DNA of 64,000 bases. Origin: Desulfobacteraceae bacterium. GTDB taxonomy: Bacteria; Desulfobacterota; Desulfobacteria; Desulfobacterales; Desulfobacteraceae. Location: positions 1-64,000 of the forward strand of contig JADGFI010000030.1 in the NCBI GenBank assembly GCA_016743945.1. The letters are read 5' to 3'. The notes under the pieces are model-generated. The model did not search any database. It worked only from the letters and a program-made list of their open reading frames with translations, and was not told the origin of the DNA. The position numbers and the translations under genes are program-made. Positions within the stretch are counted from its first letter, which is position 1; each line of letters opens with the position of its first letter. This document shows, piece after piece, positions 51,414 through 60,366 of the stretch.

Positions 51414-51958
51414 TGGGCAAGAATAAAATGATTGAGGCTAAAGAAGAAAAACCCCGGCGAAGAAATTTTTTAAAAGCATTGTGGATCAGCCTGGGCCTGG
51501 TTGCCCTGGGAGAGTTCATCTTGATGATACTTTCGTTTTTCAGGCCGGCACTCAAAAAAGAGACCGGCAGCACCCAACAACGACTCATTGATGCCGGCAC
51601 CACAGACACCTATACACCGGGAACGGTTGCCGCCTTTGTCACCGGCCAATTTTACCTGGTGTGCCTTGAAGATGGTGGGTTCCTGGCGCTATCAAGCAAA
51701 TGCACCCATCTGGGATGTGCCGTGCCCTGGGACAAGGAACAGCAAAAATTTATCTGCCCCTGCCATGCCTCTCAATTCGATATATCGGGAAATGTATTAA
51801 GCGCTCCTGCCCCCAGGGCACTGGATCTTTTCAAAATAAGTATAGTAAATAAAAAAATCCGGGTGGATATCAATAACCGGATAAAACGCAACCGGTTTAA
51901 CCGAAGCCAGGCGGTCTACCCTGAGACCGTTGCTCTGGGAAAGGCGGTCAAAAAATAA
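51413..51958 (+). CDS. Rieske iron-sulfur protein
   Basis: 181 residues from the ATG at 51413, which overlaps the cytochrome b stop (TGATG). A twin-arginine-like start (KPRRRNFLKALW) precedes one membrane anchor (ISLGLVALGEFILMILSFF). The Rieske cluster-binding boxes are CTHLGC and CPCHAS, with FDISGNVLSAPAPRAL after them. It carries electrons from quinol, oxidised at cytochrome b, to the c-type cytochrome encoded next. The C-terminal tail after about residue 145 is basic and specific to this protein. Confidence 0.93.
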   Translation: MGKNKMIEAKEEKPRRRNFLKALWISLGLVALGEFILMILSFFRPALKKETGSTQQRLIDAGTTDTYTPGTVAAFVTGQFYLVCLEDGGFLALSSKCTHLGCAVPWDKEQQKFICPCHASQFDISGNVLSAPAPRALDLFKISIVNKKIRVDINNRIKRNRFNRSQAVYPETVALGKAVKK

Positions 51959-54279
51959 TGGCCCAAGATTTTTTACACCACCCTCATCAAAAGAAAAAAT
52001 GGATGTTTGCAGGCATTGCGGCCACCCTGGTGATTGTACTGGTTCTTCCCCTCTCTTTTTATAAATCCTGGCAGAGAATCAACTCCCCTCTGGACAAATA
52101 CGACAAAAAATCCCCCCTCTTTGTGGGCAGGGAAAAATGCAGGGACTGCCATCGAAACGAATATGATCGATACCAAAATTCCGACCATGACCGGGCCATG
52201 GAATTGGCCACTGCCAAAACCGTTCTTGGCGATTTTAACGATGCTAAATTCACCCACGAAGGCATCACCACCCGGTTCTTTAAGCGAGGGGATAATTTTT
52301 TTGTAAATACCCTGGGGCCCGGGGGCAGTTTAAAAGACTTTCAAATTACCCATACCTTTGGATTTGACCCTTTGCAGCAATATTTGATTCCCTTTGAAGG
52401 GGGAAGACTTCAATGCCTGACCATTGCCTGGGATGATCTAAAAAAAAGATGGTATGCCCTTCCCAACCACACAAATGATTCCACAGACTGGCTCCACTGG
52501 ACCCGCCAGGGCCAGAACTGGAACGGCATGTGTGCCGAATGCCATTCAACAAATCTCAAGAAGGGATATATAATTGAAACAGACAGTTTTAATACCACAT
52601 TCTCTGAAATAGATGTGAGTTGCGAAGCCTGCCACGGACCGGGCTCGGACCATGTGACCTGGGCCCAGACCCCTGAAATGGGACGACCCAATACGGACAA
52701 TTTCAACCTGGTGGTAAAAACAAGAAACTTGAGTGCCGAAGAACTCATCCAGGTCTGCGCCAGGTGCCATTCCCGGCGGGCCTCCATTGGTAATTTTTCC
52801 CATGGCCACAAAACCCCCATGGATTACATGATCCCCAGCCTGTTAACCTCAAATCTTTATTTCCCGGACGGCCAGATTTTAGACGAAGTTTATGTATACG
52901 GATCCTTCATGCAGAGCAAAATGTTTTTACGGGATGTAGGGTGCAATGACTGCCATGATGTCCATAGTCAACAGCTTAAAATTGAGAGCAATGACCTCTG
53001 TCTGAGCTGCCACAGGGCAGACACCTATGATACCCCGGACCACCACTTCCATAAAAAAATTTATCAGGGAAAGGAAAGCCTGGGGGATGACTGCATCCAC
53101 TGCCATATGCCCCAAAGCGTATACATGGGAATTGATTTGCGGGCAGATCATTCCATCCGCATCCCCAGGCCGGATTTGAGCAAACGCTTTCAGACGCCCA
53201 ATGCCTGCAATGCCAAAGGATGCCACGGAGATAAATCCCTTGAATGGACCAACCAGCAGATGGGCAACTGGTACGGCCAGAAGAAACGGCCCCATTTCGG
53301 TCAAACCATTGCCCTGGGCAGACAGGGAAATCCCGAGGGGTTAGACAGCCTGATCCGGCTTTCAAAGGACACCCTTTTTCCCGGTATTGTCCGGGCAACT
53401 GCCCTGTCCCTTCTCGCCGCCTATCCGTCACAAAAAAGTTATGCCGCCCTTGAAGCAGCCCTGGCAGATCCCGATGGTCTGGTTCGGCAAACCGCCCTCT
53501 CCACCATCAATTTGCTACAATTTGACAAGGATGCCGCCCTTATCTTCCCCTTGCTCTATGACCCGGTCAAGGCTGTACGGATCCAGGCCGCCCTGGGGGT
53601 TGCATCCATAAAAAATCTGAAACTGACAAAGCCCCAGGAAAAGGTGCTTAATGCGGCCACGGCAGAATACATAGCTGCCATGGAATATGCGGCTGACTTT
53701 CCCTCGGGAAGTTATAACCTGGCCCTGATGTACCAGGCCCAAGGAAAAACAGACAAGGCCATTGACCTTTATGAGCAGTCCATCAAGATTGACAACCTGT
53801 TTTTCCCGGCAAAAAATAATCTGGCCATGCTTTACAATGCAAACGGCGAAAATGAAAAAGCAGTAAAATTATTTGTCCAGATACTTGAAAAAAACCCGCA
53901 ACTGTATGATATTGCCTATTCATTGGGACTTTTGCTGGTTGAGCAAAAAAAATACAATGAAGCGGTTGTTTATCTTCAAAGGGCATCCGGCGGTCTTCCG
54001 AACCGGGCAAGGATCCAGTACAACCTGGGATTACTGCTGCAATATTTAAAAAAAGATAAAGCCGCCGAAAAGATTCTCTTAAAGGCAGTCTCGCTTGATC
54101 CCGGCAATTTTGATTTTCTTTTTGCCCTTGCAGATCATTATATAAAACGAAACCTGCCGAACAATGCCGCCCCGGTGGCCAATAAAATGATTGAACTTTT
54201 TCCTGACAATAAAACCGGATATGATATCTTAAAATATGCCGCCGCCATGAAACAAAAGAACAACAAATCCAAAAAGTAA
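51958..54279 (+). CDS. Membrane-anchored multihaem cytochrome c with HEAT-like and TPR repeats
   Basis: 773 residues; its ATG shares one base with the Rieske stop. One N-terminal anchor (AGIAATLVIVLVLPLSFYKSW). Seven CxxCH haem sites are seen (CRDCH, CAECH, CEACH, CARCH, CNDCH, CLSCH, CIHCH) plus CNAKGCH, a possible CxxxCH site, all in the first 430 residues. Then helical HEAT-like repeats (about 430-550; LDSLIRLSKDTLFPGIVRAT, DGLVRQTALSTINLL, DPVKAVRIQAALGVAS) and TPR units to the end (GSYNLALMYQAQGKTDKAID, AKNNLAMLYNANGENEKAVK, ARIQYNLGLLLQYLKKDKAA). It probably receives electrons from the Rieske protein. The repeats may dock a periplasmic partner. Confidence 0.88.
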   Translation: MAQDFLHHPHQKKKWMFAGIAATLVIVLVLPLSFYKSWQRINSPLDKYDKKSPLFVGREKCRDCHRNEYDRYQNSDHDRAMELATAKTVLGDFNDAKFTHEGITTRFFKRGDNFFVNTLGPGGSLKDFQITHTFGFDPLQQYLIPFEGGRLQCLTIAWDDLKKRWYALPNHTNDSTDWLHWTRQGQNWNGMCAECHSTNLKKGYIIETDSFNTTFSEIDVSCEACHGPGSDHVTWAQTPEMGRPNTDNFNLVVKTRNLSAEELIQVCARCHSRRASIGNFSHGHKTPMDYMIPSLLTSNLYFPDGQILDEVYVYGSFMQSKMFLRDVGCNDCHDVHSQQLKIESNDLCLSCHRADTYDTPDHHFHKKIYQGKESLGDDCIHCHMPQSVYMGIDLRADHSIRIPRPDLSKRFQTPNACNAKGCHGDKSLEWTNQQMGNWYGQKKRPHFGQTIALGRQGNPEGLDSLIRLSKDTLFPGIVRATALSLLAAYPSQKSYAALEAALADPDGLVRQTALSTINLLQFDKDAALIFPLLYDPVKAVRIQAALGVASIKNLKLTKPQEKVLNAATAEYIAAMEYAADFPSGSYNLALMYQAQGKTDKAIDLYEQSIKIDNLFFPAKNNLAMLYNANGENEKAVKLFVQILEKNPQLYDIAYSLGLLLVEQKKYNEAVVYLQRASGGLPNRARIQYNLGLLLQYLKKDKAAEKILLKAVSLDPGNFDFLFALADHYIKRNLPNNAAPVANKMIELFPDNKTGYDILKYAAAMKQKNNKSKK

Positions 54280-54305
54280 GATTTATAATAAAATTAAAAT
54301 CAAAG

Positions 54306-54334
54306 TTGACGAAACTAAAAGGATGAGATAATCA
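54306..54334 (+). promoter_or_regulatory. Weak promoter candidate before the small exported protein
   Basis: TTGACG (54306-54311) and TAATCA (54329-54334) are 17 bases apart in the 70-base gap after the cytochrome operon. The match is modest. Confidence 0.3.
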
Positions 54335-54349
54335 AAAGGAAATGATACC

Positions 54350-54769
54350 ATGGGCAATTCTCGACGAGCGATAATTCTTTTATTATTTTTTATAGGTTTT
54401 TTCCTATTCATTCCAGGGTCGGTCTGTGCCGATGAAGTTGAACCTTCCATAGCAAAAACCGGCTATGGTATCATTGAAGGCTATTGGCAACGTACCGACG
54501 GGAACTATCTTATCAAGGTCAGTGATGTTCAAGCAAAAGGACAGGCAACGGCGCAGTATTTCAATCCCCGCTCCATCCATGTTGCAACCGCCGCAATTTC
54601 TACAGAAAAAGAACTGATAAAACTCTTTATCACGTTTCAGGACAAAGGGTATGAAGGGTCAACCTATAGACTTTATTACTTTGCAGAAAAGGATGCCCTG
54701 CTGGGCTTTTATTACCAGGCCCCCATGGACAAAACCTATGAAGTTGTATTTTTAAGAAAGACCCAATAA
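54350..54769 (+). CDS. Small exported protein of unknown function
   Basis: 139 residues. A typical signal peptide (RRAIILLLFFIGFFLFIPGSVCAD) is followed by a mature part of about 110 residues: GIIEGYWQRTDGNYLIKVSDVQAKGQATAQ and a repeated beta-strand pattern (STYRLYYFAEKDALLGFYYQ). I do not recognise a named domain; the pattern suggests a small beta-rich periplasmic protein of the kind called DUF. It lies 70 bases after the multihaem cytochrome and 17 bases before a sigma-54 activator gene on the same strand. A role with either neighbour is not evident. Confidence 0.7.
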   Translation: MGNSRRAIILLLFFIGFFLFIPGSVCADEVEPSIAKTGYGIIEGYWQRTDGNYLIKVSDVQAKGQATAQYFNPRSIHVATAAISTEKELIKLFITFQDKGYEGSTYRLYYFAEKDALLGFYYQAPMDKTYEVVFLRKTQ

Positions 54770-54786
54770 AATCAAGGTATCAAAAT

Positions 54787-56790
54787 ATGGAGAATCAGAT
54801 AAATACTGACCGCCGCACATCCAACAGATTTCTTGAAATTGCCAACCAGAATACCGAAATGATGCCTTTATTAAATGCATTTATTTTGGAAATACAACAA
54901 ATGGTGGCCTGTGAAGCGGTTGGAATTCGTGTTCTGGATAATAAGGGCAATATACCTTACCAAAGTTACACCGGGTTCAGTAAACAATTCTATGACCAGG
55001 AAAGCCCGCTTTCAATTAAATGTGACCGCTGCATGTGCATTAACGTTATCAAAGGCACAACAGATACCAGCCTGCCCTTTTACACAGCCAGGGGATCTTT
55101 CCACACGAACAGCACCACCCGATTTTTATCAGAAGTTAATAAAGCAAAAATTGGCCCGACCCGCAATATCTGCAATCATTTCGGGTTTGAATCGATGGCC
55201 TTGATTCCAATGGTCCTCAACGAACGTATCCTGGGCTTGATTCATCTGGCTGACTCCCGTAAAAACATGATATCAGCACAAAGGGTAACCTCCCTCGAAT
55301 GGACCGCCCGACAATTGGCCATGGCCATTGAACGAATTAAAACCGAAATATTATTGAAAAAAAGTAGAGAAAACATAAAGCGGCTCGGCGACAACCTGCC
55401 GAATGGAATGATTTACCAGCTTGTGCATAAACCGGATGGACTGCGTTTTTGCAGTTACGTAAGCAAAGGATGCGAACGCTTATTTCAGATTAAACCGGAA
55501 GAATTCAAAAAAGATGTCGGAGTCATCTATAAAATGTTTTCCCCCGGGCAATTGAAGCATGTAGCTCAACTGGAGAAAGAATCCATTGAGAATCAAAACC
55601 AATTCAACCTTGAAAGCCTGATGACCCTGCCAAATGGGGAAATTCGTTGGTTCCAGTGGCATTCAAAACCAAAAAATCAGGATGACGGCACCCTTATCTG
55701 GGATGGTGTATGTCTGGATATCAGTCGGCGCAAACATGCGGAAGAGGCCCTGATTAAATCCCGGGATGAGCTTGAAACTCAAGTACTCATGCGTACCCAG
55801 GATCTGAATAAAACGATCAAAACCTTGTTACTTGAGATAGAAAACAAAAAAAAAGTAGAGCTTGAGTTGCGGGATGCTTATTCTGAAATTAAGCAGTTAA
55901 AAAGCCAACTTGAAGCTGAATGCACCTACCTGGGCGAAGAGATCCAATTGATGCACGACCATGGCAACATCATCGGTGAAAGCGAGGTGCTGAAATATGT
56001 CTTATTCAGTCTGGAACAGATTGCTCCCACGGATACAACTGTCCTCATTCTTGGTGAATCCGGCACCGGCAAAGAACTTATAGCCAGGGCTATCCATCAT
56101 GCCGGCAATAGAAAAGACCGGCCATTAATTAAAGTAGATTGTGCTGCAATGTCAGCGAATTTGATAGAATCTGAGCTGTTCGGTCATGAAAAAGGGGCAT
56201 TTACCAATGCGATGGAAAAAAGAATTGGACGTTTTGAGCTTGCAGACAAAGGCACCCTCTTTTTGGATGAAATCGGTGAGTTACCCATAAAATTGCAACA
56301 AAAATTACTAAGGGTTCTTCAAGACGGTGAATTTGAACGATTGGGCAGCTCCCATGTGCGGCACACGGATGTCCGCATCATTGCAGCAACCAACCGGAAC
56401 CTTGAAGAGGATGTCAAACAAGGACGATTCAGGCAGGATCTCTGGTATCGCCTTAATGTATTCCCTTTATCAGTTCCCCCTTTAAGAGACCGTATGGATG
56501 ACATTCCCTTGCTCGTCAACTTCATAATCAACAAGCTTAAAAAACGTATGGGAAGCCATGTCAAGGTAATTCCCAGGAAAGTTATAAACGAACTAATGAC
56601 CTATTCATGGCCGGGCAATGTCAGGGAACTGGAGAATGTGATTGAACGTGCGGTCATTGTTTCTTCCGGAAAAACCTTGAACCTGAATACGTCATTAAAG
56701 ACATCAGATAGCATCGGATTTCACGGTATTGGGAAATTTCGGGGTGATGTACAATATCACAAAAACAGTGATTCTGGATATTCAATATAA
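54787..56790 (+). CDS. Sigma-54 activator (GAF-PAS-AAA+) lacking its C-terminal DNA-binding domain
   Basis: 667 residues. A GAF-like domain (about 20-185; LNAFILEIQQMVACEAVGIRV, FGFESMALIPMVLNERILGLIHLADS), a PAS-like domain (about 200-320), a coiled coil, then AAA+ with Walker A LGESGTGKE, the ESELFGHEKGAFTNAM loop (usual GAFTGA; here GAFTNA), Walker B GTLFLDEIGE and the PGNVRELENVIERAVI end. After SSGKTLNLNTSLK, normal activators have a Fis-type helix-turn-helix; here only about 30 unrelated residues follow, and the downstream sequence looks like an outer membrane protein. The altered GAFTNA and the lost HTH suggest a non-functional or atypical regulator. Confidence 0.8.
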   Translation: MENQINTDRRTSNRFLEIANQNTEMMPLLNAFILEIQQMVACEAVGIRVLDNKGNIPYQSYTGFSKQFYDQESPLSIKCDRCMCINVIKGTTDTSLPFYTARGSFHTNSTTRFLSEVNKAKIGPTRNICNHFGFESMALIPMVLNERILGLIHLADSRKNMISAQRVTSLEWTARQLAMAIERIKTEILLKKSRENIKRLGDNLPNGMIYQLVHKPDGLRFCSYVSKGCERLFQIKPEEFKKDVGVIYKMFSPGQLKHVAQLEKESIENQNQFNLESLMTLPNGEIRWFQWHSKPKNQDDGTLIWDGVCLDISRRKHAEEALIKSRDELETQVLMRTQDLNKTIKTLLLEIENKKKVELELRDAYSEIKQLKSQLEAECTYLGEEIQLMHDHGNIIGESEVLKYVLFSLEQIAPTDTTVLILGESGTGKELIARAIHHAGNRKDRPLIKVDCAAMSANLIESELFGHEKGAFTNAMEKRIGRFELADKGTLFLDEIGELPIKLQQKLLRVLQDGEFERLGSSHVRHTDVRIIAATNRNLEEDVKQGRFRQDLWYRLNVFPLSVPPLRDRMDDIPLLVNFIINKLKKRMGSHVKVIPRKVINELMTYSWPGNVRELENVIERAVIVSSGKTLNLNTSLKTSDSIGFHGIGKFRGDVQYHKNSDSGYSI

Positions 56791-56896
56791 AGCTTTATGG
56801 GTGGATTATGAAAGCGGAACCAAAAACACACCAGACTACTTTGCCTATGATACCGTAACCCATGGCCCCATAATCGGCTTGATTTTCAAATTTTAG
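56711..56896 (+). pseudogene. 3' remnant of an outer-membrane beta-barrel protein
   Basis: A frame running from inside the activator's last codons reads ITKTVILDIQYKALW then VDYESGTKNTPDYFAYD and ends THGPIIGLIFKF at the TAG at 56894-56896. The alternating pattern and the terminal Phe are typical of the last strands of outer-membrane beta-barrels. The activator's own final codons (GIGKFRGDVQY) read well as the preceding strand, so the remnant probably carries one frameshift near 56757. It has no start of its own. This points to a deletion that joined the activator to the end of another gene. Confidence 0.45.
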
Positions 56897-56972
56897 ATCC
56901 GACACCTATTGACCCCTTACAAAAAAAGCAATAAAACGCACACACCATTATCATGGACAAGGGAGCAACCTT

Positions 56973-58274
56973 ATGAATGCAATCGATCCCCGGATGATCC
57001 ATAGGAAGCTGGTTTTTAGAATTTTTTTAATGGGCCTTGCCCTCTCAATTATTGTGGGTGCCGGGGTCTGGCAGATGGAAAAAAACAAAATCGGCCAGGA
57101 TATTTTATGGGATGCAAAAAACGGTTTCAAAGATTTTAATCGCCAGATCCGGACACTCTTAAACACGCCGGGCATTTTAAACCCAGATCGTATCCACCAA
57201 CACCTGGTTCTGGAAATGGCCGGACAAAGAGAAAATCAATCGGGCCAGTTTGTTTCCATGGGCATATACACCCTGGGCGGAGAACTTTTGACCCTGGTCA
57301 CCGATGATACCTATGAAAATCGTGACCTTGTCCGGGAAAAAGCAGGCCAGCTTGACGATAAAATCCAAACCTATAAAACCATGAAATTTGGTGTGATTCA
57401 CATTGATGATACCCCCCACATGCAGATCATCTCCCCCCTGAGCAATGATCTGGGAGAGTTGGCCGCCTATGGGGAGACCTTTTTTGCCGTATTCCCTGAA
57501 ACATTGAACCATATCAGGCGAAAGGCAATCAAACTTTCCGGTGCCGCAGTTCTCATTGTGATGCTCACAACCGGCCTTCTCTACCCCATGGTGGTCACCC
57601 TGCTCAACCGGGTCTCTTCCCTGTCGGCCAAGCTCTTTGAGTCCAACCTTGAAATGCTCAAGGTATTGGGAAGTGCCGTGGCCAAGAGGGACTCTGACAC
57701 AGATTTACACAACTACCGGGTGACCATCATCTCGGTAAAACTTGCCGAAAATTTAAACCTGCCCAAACCAAAAATCCAGCGGTTAATCAAAGGGGCCTTT
57801 CTCCATGATGTCGGGAAGATCGGCATTGAAGATGATATCCTCCACAAGCCCGGTCGCCTGAGTGAAGAGGAATTCACGGTCATGAAAAACCATGTGCCCT
57901 ATGGGATGGATATTGTGGGCAAGGCAGAATGGATCAAAGAGGCAACCGATATTGTGGGGTATCACCATGAAAAATATGACGGAAGCGGATACGACCACGG
58001 CTTAAAGGGGGATGAGATACCTGAGATTGCCAGAATTTTTGCCATTGCCGATGTCTTTGACGCCCTGACCTCCCGGAGGCCCTATAAAGAGCCCTTTTCC
58101 TTCAAAAAAACCATGGAAATTATTATCGCCGGAAGGGGCAGCCATTTTGATCCTGTCCACGTGGATGCCTTTGAAAAAATCGCATTGACCTTGTTTGAAA
58201 CCTATTCTAAAAAAGAAGACGACGCCCTCAAGACAGAGCTGGCGGACCTGTTAAAAGAATATTTTTACTGCTAA
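56973..58274 (+). CDS. HD-GYP-like domain protein with N-terminal membrane sensor
   Basis: 433 residues. Two membrane segments (about 15-32 IFLMGLALSIIVGAGVW and about 180-200 GAAVLIVMLTTGLLYPMVV) enclose a periplasmic sensing region. The C-terminal HD-GYP-type domain has LHDVGKIGIEDDILHKPG, NHVPYGMDIV, HHEKYDGSGYDHGLKGDEIP and IFAIADVFDALTSRRPYK. HD-GYP enzymes hydrolyse cyclic di-GMP. The HD metal residues are present, but the GYP triad reads GYD, so activity or partner binding may be changed. It has no cognate cyclase nearby and stands alone. Confidence 0.87.
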   Translation: MNAIDPRMIHRKLVFRIFLMGLALSIIVGAGVWQMEKNKIGQDILWDAKNGFKDFNRQIRTLLNTPGILNPDRIHQHLVLEMAGQRENQSGQFVSMGIYTLGGELLTLVTDDTYENRDLVREKAGQLDDKIQTYKTMKFGVIHIDDTPHMQIISPLSNDLGELAAYGETFFAVFPETLNHIRRKAIKLSGAAVLIVMLTTGLLYPMVVTLLNRVSSLSAKLFESNLEMLKVLGSAVAKRDSDTDLHNYRVTIISVKLAENLNLPKPKIQRLIKGAFLHDVGKIGIEDDILHKPGRLSEEEFTVMKNHVPYGMDIVGKAEWIKEATDIVGYHHEKYDGSGYDHGLKGDEIPEIARIFAIADVFDALTSRRPYKEPFSFKKTMEIIIAGRGSHFDPVHVDAFEKIALTLFETYSKKEDDALKTELADLLKEYFYC

Positions 58275-58345
58275 AATAAGAAGCATTTCCAAAGCCAGGT
58301 TGGCAAAAAGCAAGTTCACCTTCTAAAAAAATTTGAACATTTGGG

Positions 58346-58409
58346 TTGACAGGATACCAGAATACTGTATTTTTATCTCTCATGTGAGACATTAGAGTAT
58401 CATTTGAGA
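58346..58409 (+). promoter_or_regulatory. Promoter and direct-repeat operator of the TetR-RND efflux operon
   Basis: TTGACA (58346-58351) and TATTTT (58368-58373) are 16 bases apart. TCATGTGAGA (58380-58389) and TCATTTGAGA (58400-58409) are near-identical direct repeats 20 bases apart, with CTCATGTGAG being a near palindrome. They cover the transcription start, where the TetR protein encoded at 58432 would bind. Confidence 0.45.
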
Positions 58410-58431
58410 TTTATTTATATTGGGAGAGACC

Positions 58432-59025
58432 ATGAGCCAGGTCACAAGGGACCGAATTATTCAACAGGCCATTGCGTGCATTGCACAAAATGACACTGCA
58501 GGGCTGGATGAAATTGCCCGGGCTGCCGGGGTGGGGCGAGCCACCCTGTACCGATATTTTGCATCCAGGGCTGATCTTATCAACAACATAAAGCTGGCTG
58601 CCGGAGAAGAACTCCAGGCAGTGGTCAAGCCGATTATGGAAAGCTGCCTGCCGGCAAAGGAAAAATTGGCCGATATTGTGTGCCAGTTGATTCCCCTAGG
58701 GGCCAGCCTCAATGTATCTGCCTATTTTGATCAGCCGTTCAAGAATGAGGAACCCCGGATAAAGGCCAGATATCTTCGGCATCTGGCCCAGGCGAGGACC
58801 CTTGCCCAGGCCCTGAAGGATGAAGGGGCTGTCAGCCCTGAAATCCCTTTGGCCTGGCTGGTAGCCAGTCTCGACAGCCTTATTTTTTGTGCCTGGGAAA
58901 AAGTGGAGAGTGGGGATATCGCACCCAAACAAGCCCCCTGGCTGCTGCTGAGAACATTTCTGGCCGGTCACGGTACCACGGAAACCCTGGCCTGGTTAAA
59001 TAAAAAAGAGGAAGTACATCCATGA
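58432..59025 (+). CDS. TetR/AcrR family regulator of the RND efflux operon
   Basis: 197 residues from the ATG at 58432 (GGGAGAG before it); a TTG at 58420 overlaps the ribosome site. Helix-turn-helix: IIQQAIACIAQNDTAGLDEIARAAGVGRATLYRYFASRADLI. The C-terminal domain has a TetR_C pattern without a recognised ligand. The gene overlaps the efflux adaptor's start by four bases, so repressor and pump are co-expressed, a common arrangement for self-regulated efflux. Confidence 0.88.
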   Translation: MSQVTRDRIIQQAIACIAQNDTAGLDEIARAAGVGRATLYRYFASRADLINNIKLAAGEELQAVVKPIMESCLPAKEKLADIVCQLIPLGASLNVSAYFDQPFKNEEPRIKARYLRHLAQARTLAQALKDEGAVSPEIPLAWLVASLDSLIFCAWEKVESGDIAPKQAPWLLLRTFLAGHGTTETLAWLNKKEEVHP

Positions 59026-60359
59026 AGAAGAATAGACGGTGGGGCTTTTGGGCCCTGGGAATTGTGCTTTGCCTGGCAGCAGGGCTGGCATGGCGGACAG
59101 GGTTGATAAACACCCATCTGGTTTTGGCATCCACAGAGACAAAGAATGCTGCCCATCAACAATTGGGGGAAAAAGCCAGAACCGTGGGAGTGGTCCATCC
59201 CTGGGCGGCGACAGACGGAACTGCCGTTACCCTTCCAGGCCGGGCCCGGGCCAACCAGAAGGCCACCCTGTTTTTCCGGGTTTCAGGCCCCCTGGCACGA
59301 ATCCATGCCAACCCCGGTGACCGGGTAAAACAAGGGGACCTGCTTCTGGAACTGGATGACCGGGATTACCAGCGCCAGGTCAAGGTGATGGAAAGCAAAC
59401 TTGCCTCGGCCCGGGCCAATCTGTTAAAAATGAAAACCGGCGCAAGACCCGAAGATGTCCGCATTATTGAGTCCTCCCTTACCGCGGCCCGGGCCGATCT
59501 GAGCCTTGCCACAAAAGAACTGGAACGTTATGACATTCTTTACAAACACCAGGCCGTGGCCGAACAGGCCTATGACCGGGCCAAAACCAGTGTCTTGAGC
59601 CTGACGGCCAGGGTTGCCTCCCTGGAACAGCAACAGGTCAGGGACACAAGCGGTGCTAGAAAAGAAGACATAACCGCAGCCAGGGCGGGCATTGACGAAA
59701 TCAGGATCCGCCTTGATATTGCCCGGGATCAGCTGAGCGACACGCGGCTTTTGGCCCCCTTTGACGGGGTGGTGACAAAAAAAATCCCCCAGGCCTATGA
59801 AATGGTGGCCCAGGGACAGCCGGTCATGACCCTGGATGATATCTCGCTCCTGGACATCCCGGTGGCGGTACCGGAAAACCAAGTGGGGCTTTTCATGGAC
59901 CGCGACCCGGCCATCCGGTATGCTGCGGTCTTTCTTACCCGTAAAAACCGTGAATATACAGCCCGGCTGTCGGAATTCAGCCGACGGGCAGACCCGGCAA
60001 CCGGCACCTATGAATTTGTATTTACCATCACGCCCGACCCCGGGGATGTCATTTTTCCCGGGATGACCGCTGAAATAAAACTTTTGACCGGCCCAGCTTC
60101 TTTGCAATCCCAGGGTCTTGCCATTCCCCTCCAAAGTCTATTGGGGGTTGCCGGCAACTCTGCCCATGTGTTTATCGTGGATCCCGGGACAAGGACAGCC
60201 CTTCGCCAGCCCATCACCTTTGAGGCCTTGGCCCGCAGTACGGAGGTTATGGTGACAGGATTGTCCAAAACAGATCTCGTGGTAACCCAGGGCAGTGCCT
60301 TTATCCGCCAGGGAGAAGCCCTGACCTTTGAAAATCCGGCACAAAAGGGAGTGCAATAG
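59022..60359 (+). CDS. RND efflux periplasmic adaptor (HlyD/AcrA type)
   Basis: 445 residues. An N-terminal signal/anchor (WGFWALGIVLCLAAGLAW) precedes the lipoyl-hairpin-barrel fold: FFRVSGPLARIHANPGDRVKQGDLL, LLELDDRDYQRQVKVMESKL, an alpha hairpin (about 140-225), LLAPFDGVVTKKIPQAYEMVAQGQP, and the beta-barrel end EIKLLTGPASLQSQGLAIPLQSLLG. It links the inner membrane RND pump encoded next to an outer membrane channel. No channel gene is in the window, so a shared TolC-like protein is presumed. Confidence 0.9.
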   Translation: MKKNRRWGFWALGIVLCLAAGLAWRTGLINTHLVLASTETKNAAHQQLGEKARTVGVVHPWAATDGTAVTLPGRARANQKATLFFRVSGPLARIHANPGDRVKQGDLLLELDDRDYQRQVKVMESKLASARANLLKMKTGARPEDVRIIESSLTAARADLSLATKELERYDILYKHQAVAEQAYDRAKTSVLSLTARVASLEQQQVRDTSGARKEDITAARAGIDEIRIRLDIARDQLSDTRLLAPFDGVVTKKIPQAYEMVAQGQPVMTLDDISLLDIPVAVPENQVGLFMDRDPAIRYAAVFLTRKNREYTARLSEFSRRADPATGTYEFVFTITPDPGDVIFPGMTAEIKLLTGPASLQSQGLAIPLQSLLGVAGNSAHVFIVDPGTRTALRQPITFEALARSTEVMVTGLSKTDLVVTQGSAFIRQGEALTFENPAQKGVQ

Positions 60360-60366
60360 GGGTAAG

